Positions 33,934-43,960 are shown, counted from the stretch's first letter. The stretch: 64,000 nucleotides of DNA from Anaspis maculata (GCA_949128115.1 OX421968.1:6138001-6202000), one strand, 5' to 3'. The notes: generated by a model not told the origin, from the sequence alone. Numbers and translations are program-made.

Positions 33934-34025
33934 CCATCCATATAAATGAACGTACAATCTTGCGGTTTCTCCGCAATACGGCTCAAATTTCAAGACTTCA
34001 ATAGGGAGCTCACAAGAAACAGCGG
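33928..34025 (-). pseudogene. LINE reverse transcriptase, displaced upstream fragment
   Basis: On the minus strand this ~98-bp segment stays open in the frame that continues at 23273 once one copy of the 6-bp duplication is discounted. Its peptide (AVSCELPIEVLKF, then ETARLYVHLYG) resembles the stretch between the RT F-D motif and the PQG motif of LINEs, the region after SKAFDxVxHE. The residue expected to be the first catalytic Asp reads as Ser, right beside the end of the next foldback (34026), so the boundary may have disturbed it. No further upstream RT is recognised beyond 35142. Confidence 0.55.
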
Positions 34026-35142
34026 AAAAAGCGCACTTTTTCCGTTCCTGTCATCAAGTCTGCTTTTCTTGCAGGTAAACGCTGTTGACCTTTGGAGTGC
34101 ATACCTACTTTCCAGGGCAAACTCTGCATTGTGGGGTCACGATGACCCTAAAATAAAATGTGAATAAATTGTATAAATTTCTTCTTTTTGTAATGCCATT
34201 GCAAGTTTCACATGTAACTACATATGGTTCCTCCAAATATCAGGCGTACAAGATTCCTAACAAGTCAGACCCATGATGACAGAGTGATCTTTGCAGACAT
34301 GCTTTTTGCACCCACTAATCGGACCTCTTGACTTCATGAGCAGTTTTAAGAGTCTGAGGACGAAACCAGGATAAAACCTTTTTCGACGTTGAAGGCTCAA
34401 CTTGACAATGCTCTGAGGCGCCTCCACTCTGCTGAATACCGCCCCATTGTATTTTTTTACGTAAAAGAAGTGATCGCATTTTGGGGTTACAGTGATTCCC
34501 GAGCCTGTGGTTTCTTTTTGAAAAACGTTAGAGAATCAAAATTTGGGCTAATTATCACACCCGTCTAGCTCGAGGAATACATGGAAGCACTTGGAAAAAT
34601 ATCAGTTATTGTAGGTTTTATAGCGAAAAAACTAGGCGTGGGGTCAACCTGACCCCAACAATGCACTCCGAAGGTTAACAGAATATGAAGAATGAAGTGT
34701 GCTTAAAAGAACCCCCGGTTATATAGAAAACTTCTCGTTCTTGTAGTTCTCAAGATATATGCGTCCAACAAAAAAAGTACAAATTCTTGACATTATAGGC
34801 CGCGATTAAATTTATATTCAAAAGTCGCACTTGACAAGAAAATGTTGAATATTTGCACAATACATGACAATACGGTGATGGTAACGCGAGCTATTTAATA
34901 TTCAGAGTGGGTGGGGCGGGGCGCCTTGCAAATGCGACTTTTGAATAGAAATTTAATCGCGGCGTAATGTTGAGAATTTGTACTATTTTCGGTTGGGCGC
35001 ATCTATCTCAAAAACTACAAGAATGAGAAGTTTTCTGTAACCGGGTTTCCTTTAAGCACACTTTTTTCTACATATTCCGTTGATAGCGTTCACCTGTAAG
35101 AAAAGCAGACTTAATGACAGGAACGGAAAAAGTGCGCTTTTT
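34026..35142. mobile_element. ~1.1-kb foldback
   Basis: Outer arms share AAAAAGCGCACTTTTTCCG, TTCCTGTCAT and TCTGCTTTTCTT. They continue through AGAATATG, GTGTGCTTAAA, GAAAACTTCTC and AGTACAAATTCT to the inner GCGATTAAATTT. The left arm (34026-34840) is longer because it holds the piggyBac-type MITE at 34089-34674. The right arm (34915-35142) is uninterrupted. It is non-coding. Confidence 0.75.
34089..34674. mobile_element. 586-bp piggyBac-type MITE
   Basis: The ends are CCTTTGGAGTGCAT and, reversed, CCTTCGGAGTGCAT. TTGA (34085-34088) and TTAA (34675-34678) flank it, consistent with the TTAA target of piggyBac elements with one mutated copy. Sub-terminal palindromes GGGGTCACGATGACCC (from about 34133) and GGGGTCAACCTGACCCC (from about 34639) lie next to each end. 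It is absent from the other arm of the host foldback. No transposase is visible. Confidence 0.75.
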
Positions 35143-35631
35143 GGAGGTCCCGTATTTAATCCAGTACCGACTTCGACCGCTGATAACGTCCAAGATACAA
35201 ATTTTGACGGCATTGCAATCTAAGCATATTAAAGCCGGTTCAATTTTCTATCAAGAAATGTTTAGGACACCATATCTGACACCATATCCGTCCACGGACA
35301 ATGACAGTATGGCCTCTTGAGTGAGAACCTGCAGTTTGACGACCAGAATTCAGCTGACAACTTCGAGCGATTTGCAGGGTAGACTTCCGAAGGCTCTATT
35401 TCGGTAACCGTTTATTGCACAGTAATGGCTGTGACATCATTTTGTTCAAAATTCATGGCTCTTTAATTTGGTTACATGACATTTTCGTCGTAGAATCACC
35501 GTTTCTACGCCTAGGCTAAACTACGCCTTCTACGGCTGTAACTAATTTTATCCAATCCTAGTGAATAATGCACGCATTATCACGCGCATGCGCATACATG
35601 CCTGCATTTTTCAATAAGAGTGGATAAAGCA
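35143..35631. other. No recognisable gene
   Basis: A 68-codon frame (35114-35320 +) overlaps the foldback end and shows no motif. Nothing else is evident. Confidence 0.45.
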
Positions 35632-35764
35632 TAGTATTCTACTCGCGGGTAATGGCTATTACTCATTCGGATGCTTTACGACACTCGCCAAGGCTTGTGT
35701 CGGCAAACTGCATCCTCATCATGAGTAAGAAGCAATCATCACCCGCTTGTTGAATAATATACTA
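35632..35764. mobile_element. 133-bp MITE-like repeat, orderly copy (family 1)
   Basis: Runs from TAGTATTCTACTCGCGGG to TTGTTGAATAATATACTA. The halves are imperfect inverted repeats (GCGGGTAATGGCTATTACTC against a reversed GCGGGTGATGATTGC). Related copies lie at 784-935, 40468-40601 and 60250-60345. Confidence 0.65.
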
Positions 35765-36269
35765 TTATCTACTACTATTGAATACTACGCACATTAAATA
35801 ATATGTGCTTTTGATTGACTAACGATTATCATTACTCCATCGGTTAGGCTCCGCCCCGTGAGTAATAACTGCGAAGCCACAGGCTAAATCCAATCACAAA
35901 ATCGCAAATTCCCATGAATGCAACATCAAGGAGTCTATGCGCCTACTTGATTTCGCTCTATGTGTCAAATTTATTTTTCGAAGCTGTCAACTTTTCTGTT
36001 ATTGTGTATCGAAATGATTTCTGAAAGTAACTATGTGAAGAAAATGGTACGCCGCGCTACCATAAATTACTACAGGAACGACCAAACTGACATCCCTACC
36101 CTACACCCTCCCGCCAGAAAAAGTACGAAATGGTTTTTAGATCGTTCATGGATTGGCCAAAGCACAACCAAATCAATATTAATTTTCTGACAACATACTT
36201 CCAGAGTGCCCGACCAGGACAGTGGGCGTCTTGAAAAAAGTTAATACCAGTTCCACGTCCAGGTGGAAC

Positions 36270-36273
36270 ATAC
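36270..36273. repeat. 4-bp target-site duplication of the gypsy element, left
   Basis: ATAC before the left LTR; the same four bases follow the right LTR at 40120-40123. Confidence 0.75.
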
Positions 36274-36698
36274 TGTTACGATATTCGGGTTCGCCGATCT
36301 CGGAATTAAATGCGCTGATTTACTTGTAAACAAACTGCACTTTATTAGCTACTACCGACACAACTAAATAACGCACAGAATTATTAATCGCTTAGAAATT
36401 CACAATGTCGCTTAAGGTGTTGACGCCACGATCGCTCGATTCAAACTCTCTCGATGCCAGGTCAAGCTCCTCTCTTATAGTGGCATCGAAGGTTCTGGAT
36501 GCTTCCTGATTATGTTTACAGCACACGAGAATTTCTCTGGTATCTGCGTCGAGAATATACCAGTATTTTCTACGGCACCTCCGCCAGCAGTCTCGACGTG
36601 TCGTGACCTACCGCTGAAGTCTCTCGATGCTTCCCGAATGCAACGCGTAATGCTAGATTTCTCTAGAAAGAGCCGGGATGGTCGCGAGCTTCGTAACA
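36274..36698 (-). repeat. 3' LTR of the gypsy element
   Basis: Runs from TGTTACGATATTCGGG to GCTTCGTAACA on the + strand. The termini are short inverted repeats (TGTTACG / CGTAACA). Confidence 0.9.
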
Positions 36699-36713
36699 CT
36701 GCCCCCCTCTTAA
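36699..36713 (-). promoter_or_regulatory. Polypurine tract
   Basis: On the minus strand AAGAGGGGGGCAG directly precedes the 3' LTR, the expected place for the plus-strand primer of reverse transcription. Confidence 0.75.
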
Positions 36714-38518
36714 GCCTGTTCGTCCCAAATAGGCTGAACATTACTCCCCGCGTAACGTGCGAGACGATCGAGGTGAACAACTTTCATTTTGGTTCTCGGG
36801 GCTCGCTGGATCCGATAAACAACGTCGTTGATTCTCTTGACCACCGTGTAAGGTCCTTCCCAGGCGGGGTGTAACTTCGGTGACCTCCCCTTTCTCCGTT
36901 GAGGATTGTATAACCAGACAAGATCACCAGCTTGAAATTCTGCTGAATTCGCCTTCAGGTCGTAGCGTGTCTTCATCCGGTCGGTGGACAGTCGAATCCG
37001 GTCCCGCACTAATTCATGGACGTCGTGCATCCGCTGTCTTGAGTCGTCGACATACTCCGGAACAGCTTTGGGGTCGTCCTCTGGCGTGCCAAATTGCAAA
37101 TCGCAAGGGAGACGTATCTCCCGACCAAACATAACCCGGGCTGGTGATTCGCCCGTTGTGTCATGAATGGCCGCTCGATATGCCATCAAAAACAATGGCA
37201 AATGACGGTCCCAATCTCGCTGATGTTCGTCAACTACCTTTGACAAATGCTGCTCCATCGTCCTGTTGAATCGCTCCACCATTCCGTCGGACCGTGGATG
37301 AAGAGGCGTAGTCCTTGTTTTCTTGATCCCAAGCAAATCGCAGACACCCTGGAACACGTTGGATTCAAAGTTGCGTCCTTGATCCGAGTGCAACTCCAGT
37401 GGTACACCGAAACGACTGATCAGGTTATCCACCAGCACACCCGCCACTGTGGTAGCCTCTTGGTTTGGTAAGGCGTATGCTTCTGGCCACTTGCTGAAGT
37501 AGTCCATGGCAACCAGGATGTACTTGTTGTCACTCTCTGTTGTCGGGAACGGTCCGGCCACATCAATTGCGATGCGTTCAAAGGGCGCTCCAACATTGTA
37601 GCTCTTCAGTTCCGCTCGGGTACGAGTCCTTGGTCCCTTGCTGGCCGCACAAACTTCACATTTACGGCACCATGCTTCCACGTCGTTCCGGCAGTTCACC
37701 CAATAGAACCGCTCGCGCACCTTGGCCAACGTCTTGTTCACCCCAAAGTGTCCTCCGGTGACGCCGTCGTGCATCTCTTTTAGGACCTCCTCCACTCGTG
37801 TCTTGGGGAGCACCAATTGAACCATCTCCCTCTTTCCATCAGGGCTCTCCCACACTCGCTTCAGCAGACCGTTCTCTATTTTCAGAGATTTCCATTGGGC
37901 CCAGAGAGCTTTAAATTCGGGCCCTTCGTCAGAGATTTCAGCCCACTCTGGTCTGTCCTGACCATTCTCCTTGCGTTCAGCAAGTGCACCAATAGCCGGG
38001 TCTTCACGTTGCTCTTTCCTGAGTTCAGTTGTAGTCCAATTTCTCGGGGTCGCAACAACTATTGCTTTGACGCCAACGTTTCCATTCTGCTGGTCCACTC
38101 TTTTGCAATGCCTGCAATCCTCTTTGCACGGTCTTCGAGAAAGAGCATCTGCATTTCCGTGACTTTTTCCAGGACGAAGTTGACTTCCTCGATCAGCAGC
38201 TTCCGGTTCCAGCGTGAAACGGTCTGCTTGATCTCCTCGATCAGCAGCCCCCCGTTCAAGCATAAAACAGTCTGCTTGATCTCCTCGATCAGCAGCCCCC
38301 CGTTTCAGCATGAAACGGTCTGCTAAAGCGTATCGTCGCCTGCAGTCGCGTTGCAGATGCCCGTCCTTTCCACATTCAAAGCAACGTGGTCTTGCTCCTC
38401 TACGATAGCTTGCTCTCGGTTTGTGACCTTCTCGATCAGCAGTTCCCCGTTCCGCTGTGGAACGGTCTGCTGAACTCCACCATTGCCTGCAATCCCGGCG
38501 CATGTCCCGGTTTCCCAC
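36710..38518 (-). CDS. pol: Gypsy pol remnant: zinc knuckle fused to integrase
   Basis: A 602-codon frame whose first listed codon is GTG; it is open upstream and overlaps gag, so it is probably expressed by frameshifting or was once fused to gag. It has a CCHC knuckle (CFECGKDGHLQRDC, about residues 46-59), three tandem 16-residue units (ADRFMLERGAADRGDQ type, about 66-113), then SHGNADALSRRP, the typical end of gypsy RNase H. An integrase follows with an HHCC zinc finger (about 249-290), the D..D-35-E triad in IAIDVAGPFP (about 318), HSDQGRNFES (about 378) and MVERFNR (about 414), and the C-terminal WEGPYTVVKR. Protease and RT are absent. The integrase looks complete, so it may still be functional; that is inference. 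Confidence 0.9.
   Translation of the reverse strand: MGNRDMRRDCRQWWSSADRSTAERGTADREGHKPRASYRRGARPRCFECGKDGHLQRDCRRRYALADRFMLKRGAADRGDQADCFMLERGAADRGDQADRFTLEPEAADRGSQLRPGKSHGNADALSRRPCKEDCRHCKRVDQQNGNVGVKAIVVATPRNWTTTELRKEQREDPAIGALAERKENGQDRPEWAEISDEGPEFKALWAQWKSLKIENGLLKRVWESPDGKREMVQLVLPKTRVEEVLKEMHDGVTGGHFGVNKTLAKVRERFYWVNCRNDVEAWCRKCEVCAASKGPRTRTRAELKSYNVGAPFERIAIDVAGPFPTTESDNKYILVAMDYFSKWPEAYALPNQEATTVAGVLVDNLISRFGVPLELHSDQGRNFESNVFQGVCDLLGIKKTRTTPLHPRSDGMVERFNRTMEQHLSKVVDEHQRDWDRHLPLFLMAYRAAIHDTTGESPARVMFGREIRLPCDLQFGTPEDDPKAVPEYVDDSRQRMHDVHELVRDRIRLSTDRMKTRYDLKANSAEFQAGDLVWLYNPQRRKGRSPKLHPAWEGPYTVVKRINDVVYRIQRAPRTKMKVVHLDRLARYAGSNVQPIWDEQA
38178..38330 (-). repeat. 48-bp tandem repeat in pol
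   Basis: Three units of about 48 bp on the + strand begin GTCTGCTTGATCTCCTCGAT or a close variant and encode 16-residue repeats. They lie right beside the deletion join between the knuckle region and the RNase H tail. A related, more diverged unit lies upstream in the frame. Confidence 0.75.
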
Positions 38519-39614
38519 ATCCGAAGCAACGTGGCCTGCCCCCTGTCCTTGCTTCCTTATTTTCCAAAGCGATGAGAATCTTCTGGAACATCTCCTGGAC
38601 TGATGGGGACTGTAAATCGCTGGCCTTCCTGACTGTTGGATTCTCGGGTGCTTCCAATGTCGCTTCTCTGATTTTGAAGTGACGTGGAGAATCCTTGGCT
38701 GCTTCGATACGAATCGCGTGGATTAAGGCATCGGTGAGCGTCGCTGGGTTGCTGATTGTGACCATCTGGCGCAACTCGTTGTCCCTCAGTCCATTGATGA
38801 AGGTTTCTTTCGCAATATTAGCCAGCAGACTTGATGGATAGGCTGGATAAGCAAGGTTAACCAGCCTCTGAACGTCGGCCTCGAACTCCTGCAGGCTTTC
38901 TCCGCTCTTCTGTACCCTGGTTCTCAGACGGGTCTGGTGTATCTGCTGCACATGGTTGTCACCATAGCGAAGTTCCAGCACCTTCACCAGTGTTTTGAAA
39001 CACTTCTGTTCGTTCTCAGGTATTGTCTGAAGCAGCTCCAATGCCGGACCCCTGAGAGCAAGAACCAGCGCAGTAGCCTTTTCCTCGTCCGTCCATCCGT
39101 TGGCTTCGGCCGCTGCGTCGAACTGCCTTTTGTAAGTGGACCATGGGCTTTGTCCATCAAAATTCGGCAGCTTCACGCGATGGATCCCGCCCGTGTTCGT
39201 CGCTGAACTGGAAATGGCAGTTCTTCTAACACGTTGTTCCAGTTGCAAGATGTTCGCTTCCATCGCTGCCACCTTCTCATGGACAAATCCTTGGACCGTT
39301 TGTATTTGTTCGTGAACATTATCTAGAATGTCAGCTTTCAACTTCTCTTGTTTTTCCTCTAGATAATGCATTTGACCCTTCAGTACTTCTCTGAGCTCTG
39401 TTTTCTGCTCTTCGAGAACTTTCTTAAATTCTTCCTTCTCCTCAAGCCGTCTGTGCTCTTGGGCTTCCAGAACTTCCTTCCATTCTTCTTTCTCTTCGAG
39501 ACGTTCCTTTTTTTGTTCTTGCATCATCGCCATGATGCTCGCTAAAGCCTTTTCTGTTCCTTTTTGTGTCATGCTTCTGGTCGTCATCAAACGATTTCTC
39601 GAATGTTCCGACAA
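38436..39614 (-). CDS. gag: Gypsy Gag polyprotein
   Basis: 392 codons from an ATG at 39614. Residues about 30-130 are a long charged coiled coil (repeated KERLEEKEEWKEVLE-type heptads). Residues about 145-320 match the retrotransposon Gag capsid fold (LPNFDGQSPWSTYKRQF, LALRGPALELLQ, LELRYGD, ETFINGLRD). A zinc knuckle begins at about residue 358 (CFGCGKPGH) but loses its last cysteine. The + 1 frame continues with RRDC at the right spacing, so a one-base indel seems to have cut the knuckle and split gag from pol. No protease follows. Gag packages element RNA in the cytoplasm. Confidence 0.88.
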   Translation of the reverse strand: MSEHSRNRLMTTRSMTQKGTEKALASIMAMMQEQKKERLEEKEEWKEVLEAQEHRRLEEKEEFKKVLEEQKTELREVLKGQMHYLEEKQEKLKADILDNVHEQIQTVQGFVHEKVAAMEANILQLEQRVRRTAISSSATNTGGIHRVKLPNFDGQSPWSTYKRQFDAAAEANGWTDEEKATALVLALRGPALELLQTIPENEQKCFKTLVKVLELRYGDNHVQQIHQTRLRTRVQKSGESLQEFEADVQRLVNLAYPAYPSSLLANIAKETFINGLRDNELRQMVTISNPATLTDALIHAIRIEAAKDSPRHFKIREATLEAPENPTVRKASDLQSPSVQEMFQKILIALENKEARTGGRPRCFGCGKPGHAPGLQAMVEFSRPFHSGTGNC

Positions 39615-39674
39615 TCGGCGCAGTCACTAATCGATTACCTCGAAATCAGCAGTTGAAATTTCCAAATTCCGAAA

Positions 39675-39694
39675 TATCCTCTTCTGCCACCAGT
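39675..39694 (-). promoter_or_regulatory. Candidate primer-binding site
   Basis: On the minus strand the bases after the 5' LTR read ACTGGTGGCAGAAGAGG. The TGGTGGCAG core is in the usual place for a tRNA 3' end match; the tRNA is not identified. Confidence 0.5.
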
Positions 39695-40119
39695 TGTTAC
39701 GATATTCAGGTTCGCCTATCTCGGAATTAAATGCGCTGATTTACTTGTAAACAAACTGCACTTTATTAGCTACTACCGACACAACTAAATAACGCACAGA
39801 ATTATTAATCGCTTAGAAATTCACAATGTCGCTTAAGGTGTTGACGCCACGATCGCTCGATTCAAACTCTCTCGATGCCAGGTCAAGCTCCTCTCTTATA
39901 GTGGCATCGAAGGTTCTGGATGCTTCCTGATTATGTTTACAGCACACGAGGATTTCTCTGGTATCTGCGTCGAGAATATACGCGTATTTTCTACGGCACC
40001 TCCGCCAGCAGTCTCGACGTGTCGTGACCTACCGCTGAAGTCTCTCGATGCTTCCCGAATGCAACGCGTAATGCTAGATTTCTCTAGAAAGAGCCGGGAT
40101 GGTCGCGAGCTTTGTAACA
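39695..40119 (-). repeat. 5' LTR of the gypsy element
   Basis: Runs from TGTTACGATATTCAGG to GCTTTGTAACA on the + strand. About six substitutions separate it from the other LTR. Confidence 0.9.
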
Positions 40120-40218
40120 ATACGAAGAACATAATCTCACAACACCTAACATCGACAAGAGACAGCGATATAGAGACCGCGCCCTAGGGTTGGGATGGCA
40201 AAAAAATGCGCCTAGTTG

Positions 40219-40348
40219 TACCATATGATCAAAAACCTTCCTCCTCTAGGCAGGCTATGGCCTGGGCCTGGCCAAAATCAGCCTCGTTCGCCTGCTAATG
40301 ACCAGAACACAGCCTGCCTAGAGGAGGAAAGTTTTTGACTATACGGTA
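40219..40348. mobile_element. 130-bp foldback
   Basis: TACCATATGATCAAAAAC and CTTCCTCCTCTAGGCAGGC at the left are matched by GCCTGCCTAGAGGAGGAAAG and GTTTTTGACTATACGGTA at the right. The arms are ~36 bp and the loop is about 60 bp. No coding capacity. Confidence 0.7.
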
Positions 40349-40467
40349 TTAACACATCAAGTCTCCTTCCTCACCCATTGCCTGTTTGACTTTTTTGCAT
40401 TTACAATCTCCGAATTCATTGCGTTGTGCCGGAGGACTAGATAAATTCACTTCTTGAATGGTCGTCA

Positions 40468-40601
40468 TAGTATTCTTACTCTCGTGTGATGGCTAATACT
40501 CATTCGGATAAATTACAACACTCGCCGTCTCGTGTTTGTAAACATATCCTCATGAGTATTAGACATCATTACACGATCATTGAATAATAATATGTATACT
40601 A
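40468..40601. mobile_element. MITE-like repeat (family 1), diverged copy
   Basis: TAGTATTCTTACTCTCGTGTG, ATGGCTAATACTCATTCGG, ACACTCGCC, ATATCCTCATGAGTATTAG and GATCATTGAATAATAATA follow the order of the 35632-35764 copy, with many changes that keep the inverted halves. Confidence 0.6.
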
Positions 40602-41770
40602 TATTCAAGGTTTAGACGATTTTCGATCTATGATGACTGGGCTGTCACTTCTTTCTTAGCAGGACACACGAAATCAAATCAAATACGAGAGCTCATTCAA
40701 ACACTGATAGTGAACCAGGTAAGTGATGATGGTCCGGTGAGTAATGTGCGCGAGCCTACTATGGTTTCAAATTAAATCGTGGTTGAAATGCTGGAGCTTT
40801 AGCTTTATACAAAATTGAAAACAAACATTTTCAATAACTTATTTCGTAACCGTATGCGATTTACTTCACCATTACCGCAGCCTCTGCAATTTACTCCATA
40901 GAATACGTCACGTTATGCGTAAGGACTTTCCGACTTCACTTACTCAGGATCCTGGTTATTGCGATATTCGCGATTACGGTCGTGGTCGTAGGTAAAACTT
41001 AATTTCCTACGATAGGTGCGACGTTTCTATCTGCATTTCAGTTAATTTTTATCAGTTGTTCAGAAATATATCGTTTCCTAAAGCGTCTGAGACTAGAAAT
41101 AGAATGTTTAGTCAAGGCTGGATACGGCACCGAACCAAACCGCACAAGACGAGAACTTTACTCTGACCGACAATCTCAGATTCAGCAGTAAACTACACAC
41201 CAGCTGAATTATACGTGTAATTTCACGGCACACGGCTCAGCTGCGCTATTATTTCTACGTATAAATTCAAAATTATTGTGATAGGTACTAGTTTGGTGTA
41301 TATTGTTCTTTATGAAGACTGAAAGTAATACCGGTGAGGCGCTTTATCTGAAAATGTTTCATGAATGGAATTGCTAATGTGGATATGCTTCGCGGCACGT
41401 GGTCAGAATGCGTAACAGACTAATGGATCATAAAAGTGACAGCACTGACAGCAGGCTCATCCGCTCGTCTCCATCTACTAGATTTATGAAATTAGATCGA
41501 TTCAACATTATCGGCGATTAACGATTAAGATCACGTGTTTTCGGTGCATTTTTATAAAAATTTCGCAATTAAAGCTCATCCGTCCGTGACATCGAAGTTC
41601 TAATAAACTGAAATACGTATATAGTGACTTGCTTTTTACAAATGAATAATCATCAATCACTTACGTGAGAACGATTATCTATAGGCAAAAATCGATATTT
41701 ATGAAAAAAGGATGTTAAGTGACTCTTTCGGGCTTATAAGTTGTGCCCGAGCGAATCGAATTTCGGAAGA
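40602..41770. other. No recognisable gene
   Basis: No open frame of note, no tandem repeat seen. Confidence 0.45.
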
Positions 41771-42139
41771 AGTACCGAGCGTTCATTAATTAAATGGGTC
41801 AAGGGTGCCTGTGACTTTGAAAACATCTGTCGGAACTAGCATCGTTCATTTGATGTCTGTAATTTTTTGGTTATCGTAATTTGTCAAACCAGTCGCAGTT
41901 TTCGTTTTCGGAACATTTTAAATGTTGTTTTCACGGCAGGGCACAAAACCTACATGATCGGGGAGTATTTTTAAACTTGAAGTATTCTCGTGCACTTATG
42001 GCAGGTCCGAGATCAATAAAATGGGACGTAACTTGTCAAAATTTGACAAATTTATTACAAAAGGATTACGCTAGTTTCGACAGACGTTTTTGAATTCACA
42101 GGCACCCTTGACCCATTTAATTTATGAACTCTCGGTACC
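41771..42139. mobile_element. ~369-bp foldback
   Basis: Arms of ~85 bp share AGTACCGAG/GGTACCGAG, TTAAATGGGTCAAGGGTGCC, CTGTGA and CTGTCGGAACTAGC. The interior contains a 70-codon frame without motifs. Confidence 0.65.
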
Positions 42140-42700
42140 TACGAGGTAAACTAGCAACAAATGACGTCTCACCTCAAAATTGTGCCATTTTTTATTTACC
42201 TCGCTATAAACTTTCACAGCTTTCACTTGACAGCTCTTTGCCAATGATTTCAATTCTGTTAAAACTTGAACGTAAAACTGCACCGCAGATTTTAAGCTTT
42301 TAAATTTTTCAGTCATCTCCTTTATATTCACAGGTAGATTAAAAAAAAATACATCTTTGATTTTGCAACGATCATCTTGAGGTACTGATTTTTAAAATGT
42401 TGAAGCTAAAACATCGGACAAAAAAGACCTGAAGCTCAAAAATCCAAAAGTATCTTAAAACAGACATTAAAATCAAGGGGAGCCCAAATATGAGACGCCC
42501 TCGAATGTCATTTTGAGAGGAGAGTTTATTCAAAATCATCAATCTTATTTCGAACGAATCACTTTTTAAATACGCCTCGGCTTTTCATGCTAGTTCATGT
42601 CCAGAATTGTAGGTGAAGGGATCCAATAATTATAACGATATATTCAGGAAGAAGAAAGAGCGTGAAAATGCTCATAACCAACACTACTGGTACTGTGGTC
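42140..42700. other. No recognisable gene; possible LINE 5' UTR at the right end
   Basis: A short minus-strand frame (42122-42331) has no motif. The 5' limit of the LINE that follows cannot be fixed. Confidence 0.4.
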
Positions 42701-42710
42701 ACATGGTACT

Positions 42711-43345
42711 GTGTATGTCGAGCTGTGCGGATCGTTTAAAATGAGCTCTCTGTTTATAAACTATAAATGCTGTAAATTGAAACCGTTTGTGCACTATATC
42801 TGTACGAAGTGTCACGGCGTCTTTCACAAAGTGTGTGCCCAAAAAGTCAAAAGTGAGATACGAATCATCAACGAGAATCAAATAGTATGCCCCGATTGTT
42901 TGGAAGAATACGTAGCGCCAGAATGCCACGATAACACAGAAGTACTTGAGAAGATAATCAGCGAACTATATGAAGGCACTGAAATGAAGGAGAAACACAT
43001 AGAAAGGATAAAGGAGAGCTATGAAACATTCGTAAAAGAGGCAACAGCTCGAGAATATGAAATGGAAGATACCATGAGAATGCAGAAAAGAAGGATAGAA
43101 GAAGCTAAACAAACTATTGCCGAACTGAACAAAAAGTTCGAATCGCTATCTATTCCTGCTGAGTGTAAGAATGGTGGTGTAGGTATTCATGTTAGGAACG
43201 GTATTGATTGTGGTGGTATCGCTAAAATAAGTGATTTATCGATTGAAAAATCTTTTGAATGTGGAGCCATTAAAACTGTATGTAGGAAAACAAATAGGGG
43301 TGAAACTGTGATGGCCGTGTACAGAAGTCCGGGGGGGGGGGGGGT
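42711..43345 (+). pseudogene. LINE ORF1-like region joined to endonuclease start
   Basis: The frame begins with ATGs at 42711 and 42741. It encodes a PHD-like zinc-finger pattern (CCKLKPF, ICTKCHGVFHKVC, VCPDC) and a charged coiled coil of about 90 residues (from EVLEKIISELYEG to AELNKKFESL). It then passes abruptly into the middle of an AP-type endonuclease (GGVGIHVRNG, VYRSPGG). An intact LINE would have a full ORF1 end and endonuclease start here, so an internal deletion is likely. The frame is lost at a 13-base G run (43330-43343), where the endonuclease continues in another frame. Confidence 0.75.
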
Positions 43346-43960
43346 TATGATGTTTTTCTTGAGCGTCTTGACATGGCTTTGGGGTTTCTCACTGAGCGCG
43401 GAGATTGTGTCACTGTCGTTGGGGACTTCAATGTTGATTTTTTGTTGCCCTCAAGGAGGCTGAGTGCCCTCAAAGATATTTTGAATTCTTTCGATCTTGT
43501 TTTGGCTGTTGAAAAGCCCACAAGGATGGGAGCTTGTCTGGACAATGCTTTTTTGCCGAGAGATAGACTTGTGACATGTGAAGTTGATGGTAATGGTTTG
43601 TCCGACCATGCGTCGATTGTTTTAAATTTGTATGATGTGAGCCCAGTAGAAAACAAAACTGTAATTTTCAAAATCACAAGATCTGTTGTCAACATTGATA
43701 GGTTTAGGGAGCTTCTGGTGCATCAGGACTGGGGTGCTGTGCTGGCTTGTGCCGGTGCTGATGAGAAGTGTGAGGTATTTATGGAAGTTGTCGGCAACTT
43801 GTTTAATGCATCGTTTCCCGAGAAAACTTTTAGGGTGGGTAGTGTAGGGAACAAAAATGGAAACACAACTAAACAATGGATCACAGCGGGTATTAGGATT
43901 TCATCTAGGACACTTAAGTTTCTATACTTACAGACTCTAAATGGTGTGCTGAAAACCTAA
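43344..43960 (+). pseudogene. LINE AP-type endonuclease, C-terminal part
   Basis: Open from the G run through 43960. It carries the AP endonuclease hallmarks VVGDFNVDF (catalytic D and N) and GLSDHASI (catalytic DH). The linker to RT follows, and stop codons plus frame changes occur between 43961 and 44156 (AKKMYHNAF, SKTVWKIIGKI), breaking the link to RT. This is the target-nicking domain of CR1/Jockey-type LINEs; here it is split into pieces. Confidence 0.82.

Larger units (their letters stand above)
36274..40119 (-). mobile_element. Ty3/gypsy LTR retrotransposon, internally deleted (3.85 kb)
   Basis: Two 425-bp LTRs (36274-36698 and 39695-40119) bracket gag and integrase frames on the minus strand. 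They differ at about six positions, so the insertion is fairly young. TG..CA ends, a 4-bp ATAC duplication and a polypurine tract complete the structure. Protease, reverse transcriptase and nearly all of RNase H are missing, explaining the small size compared with the usual 5-7 kb. No env frame is present. Inference: a non-autonomous deletion derivative. Confidence 0.92.

Noticed and set aside
38323..39627. Extra frames on both strands over the gypsy element (for example 37817-38326 +)
   Set aside because: They overlap the clear gag and integrase frames and encode no domain; the length reflects the GC-richer coding strand.
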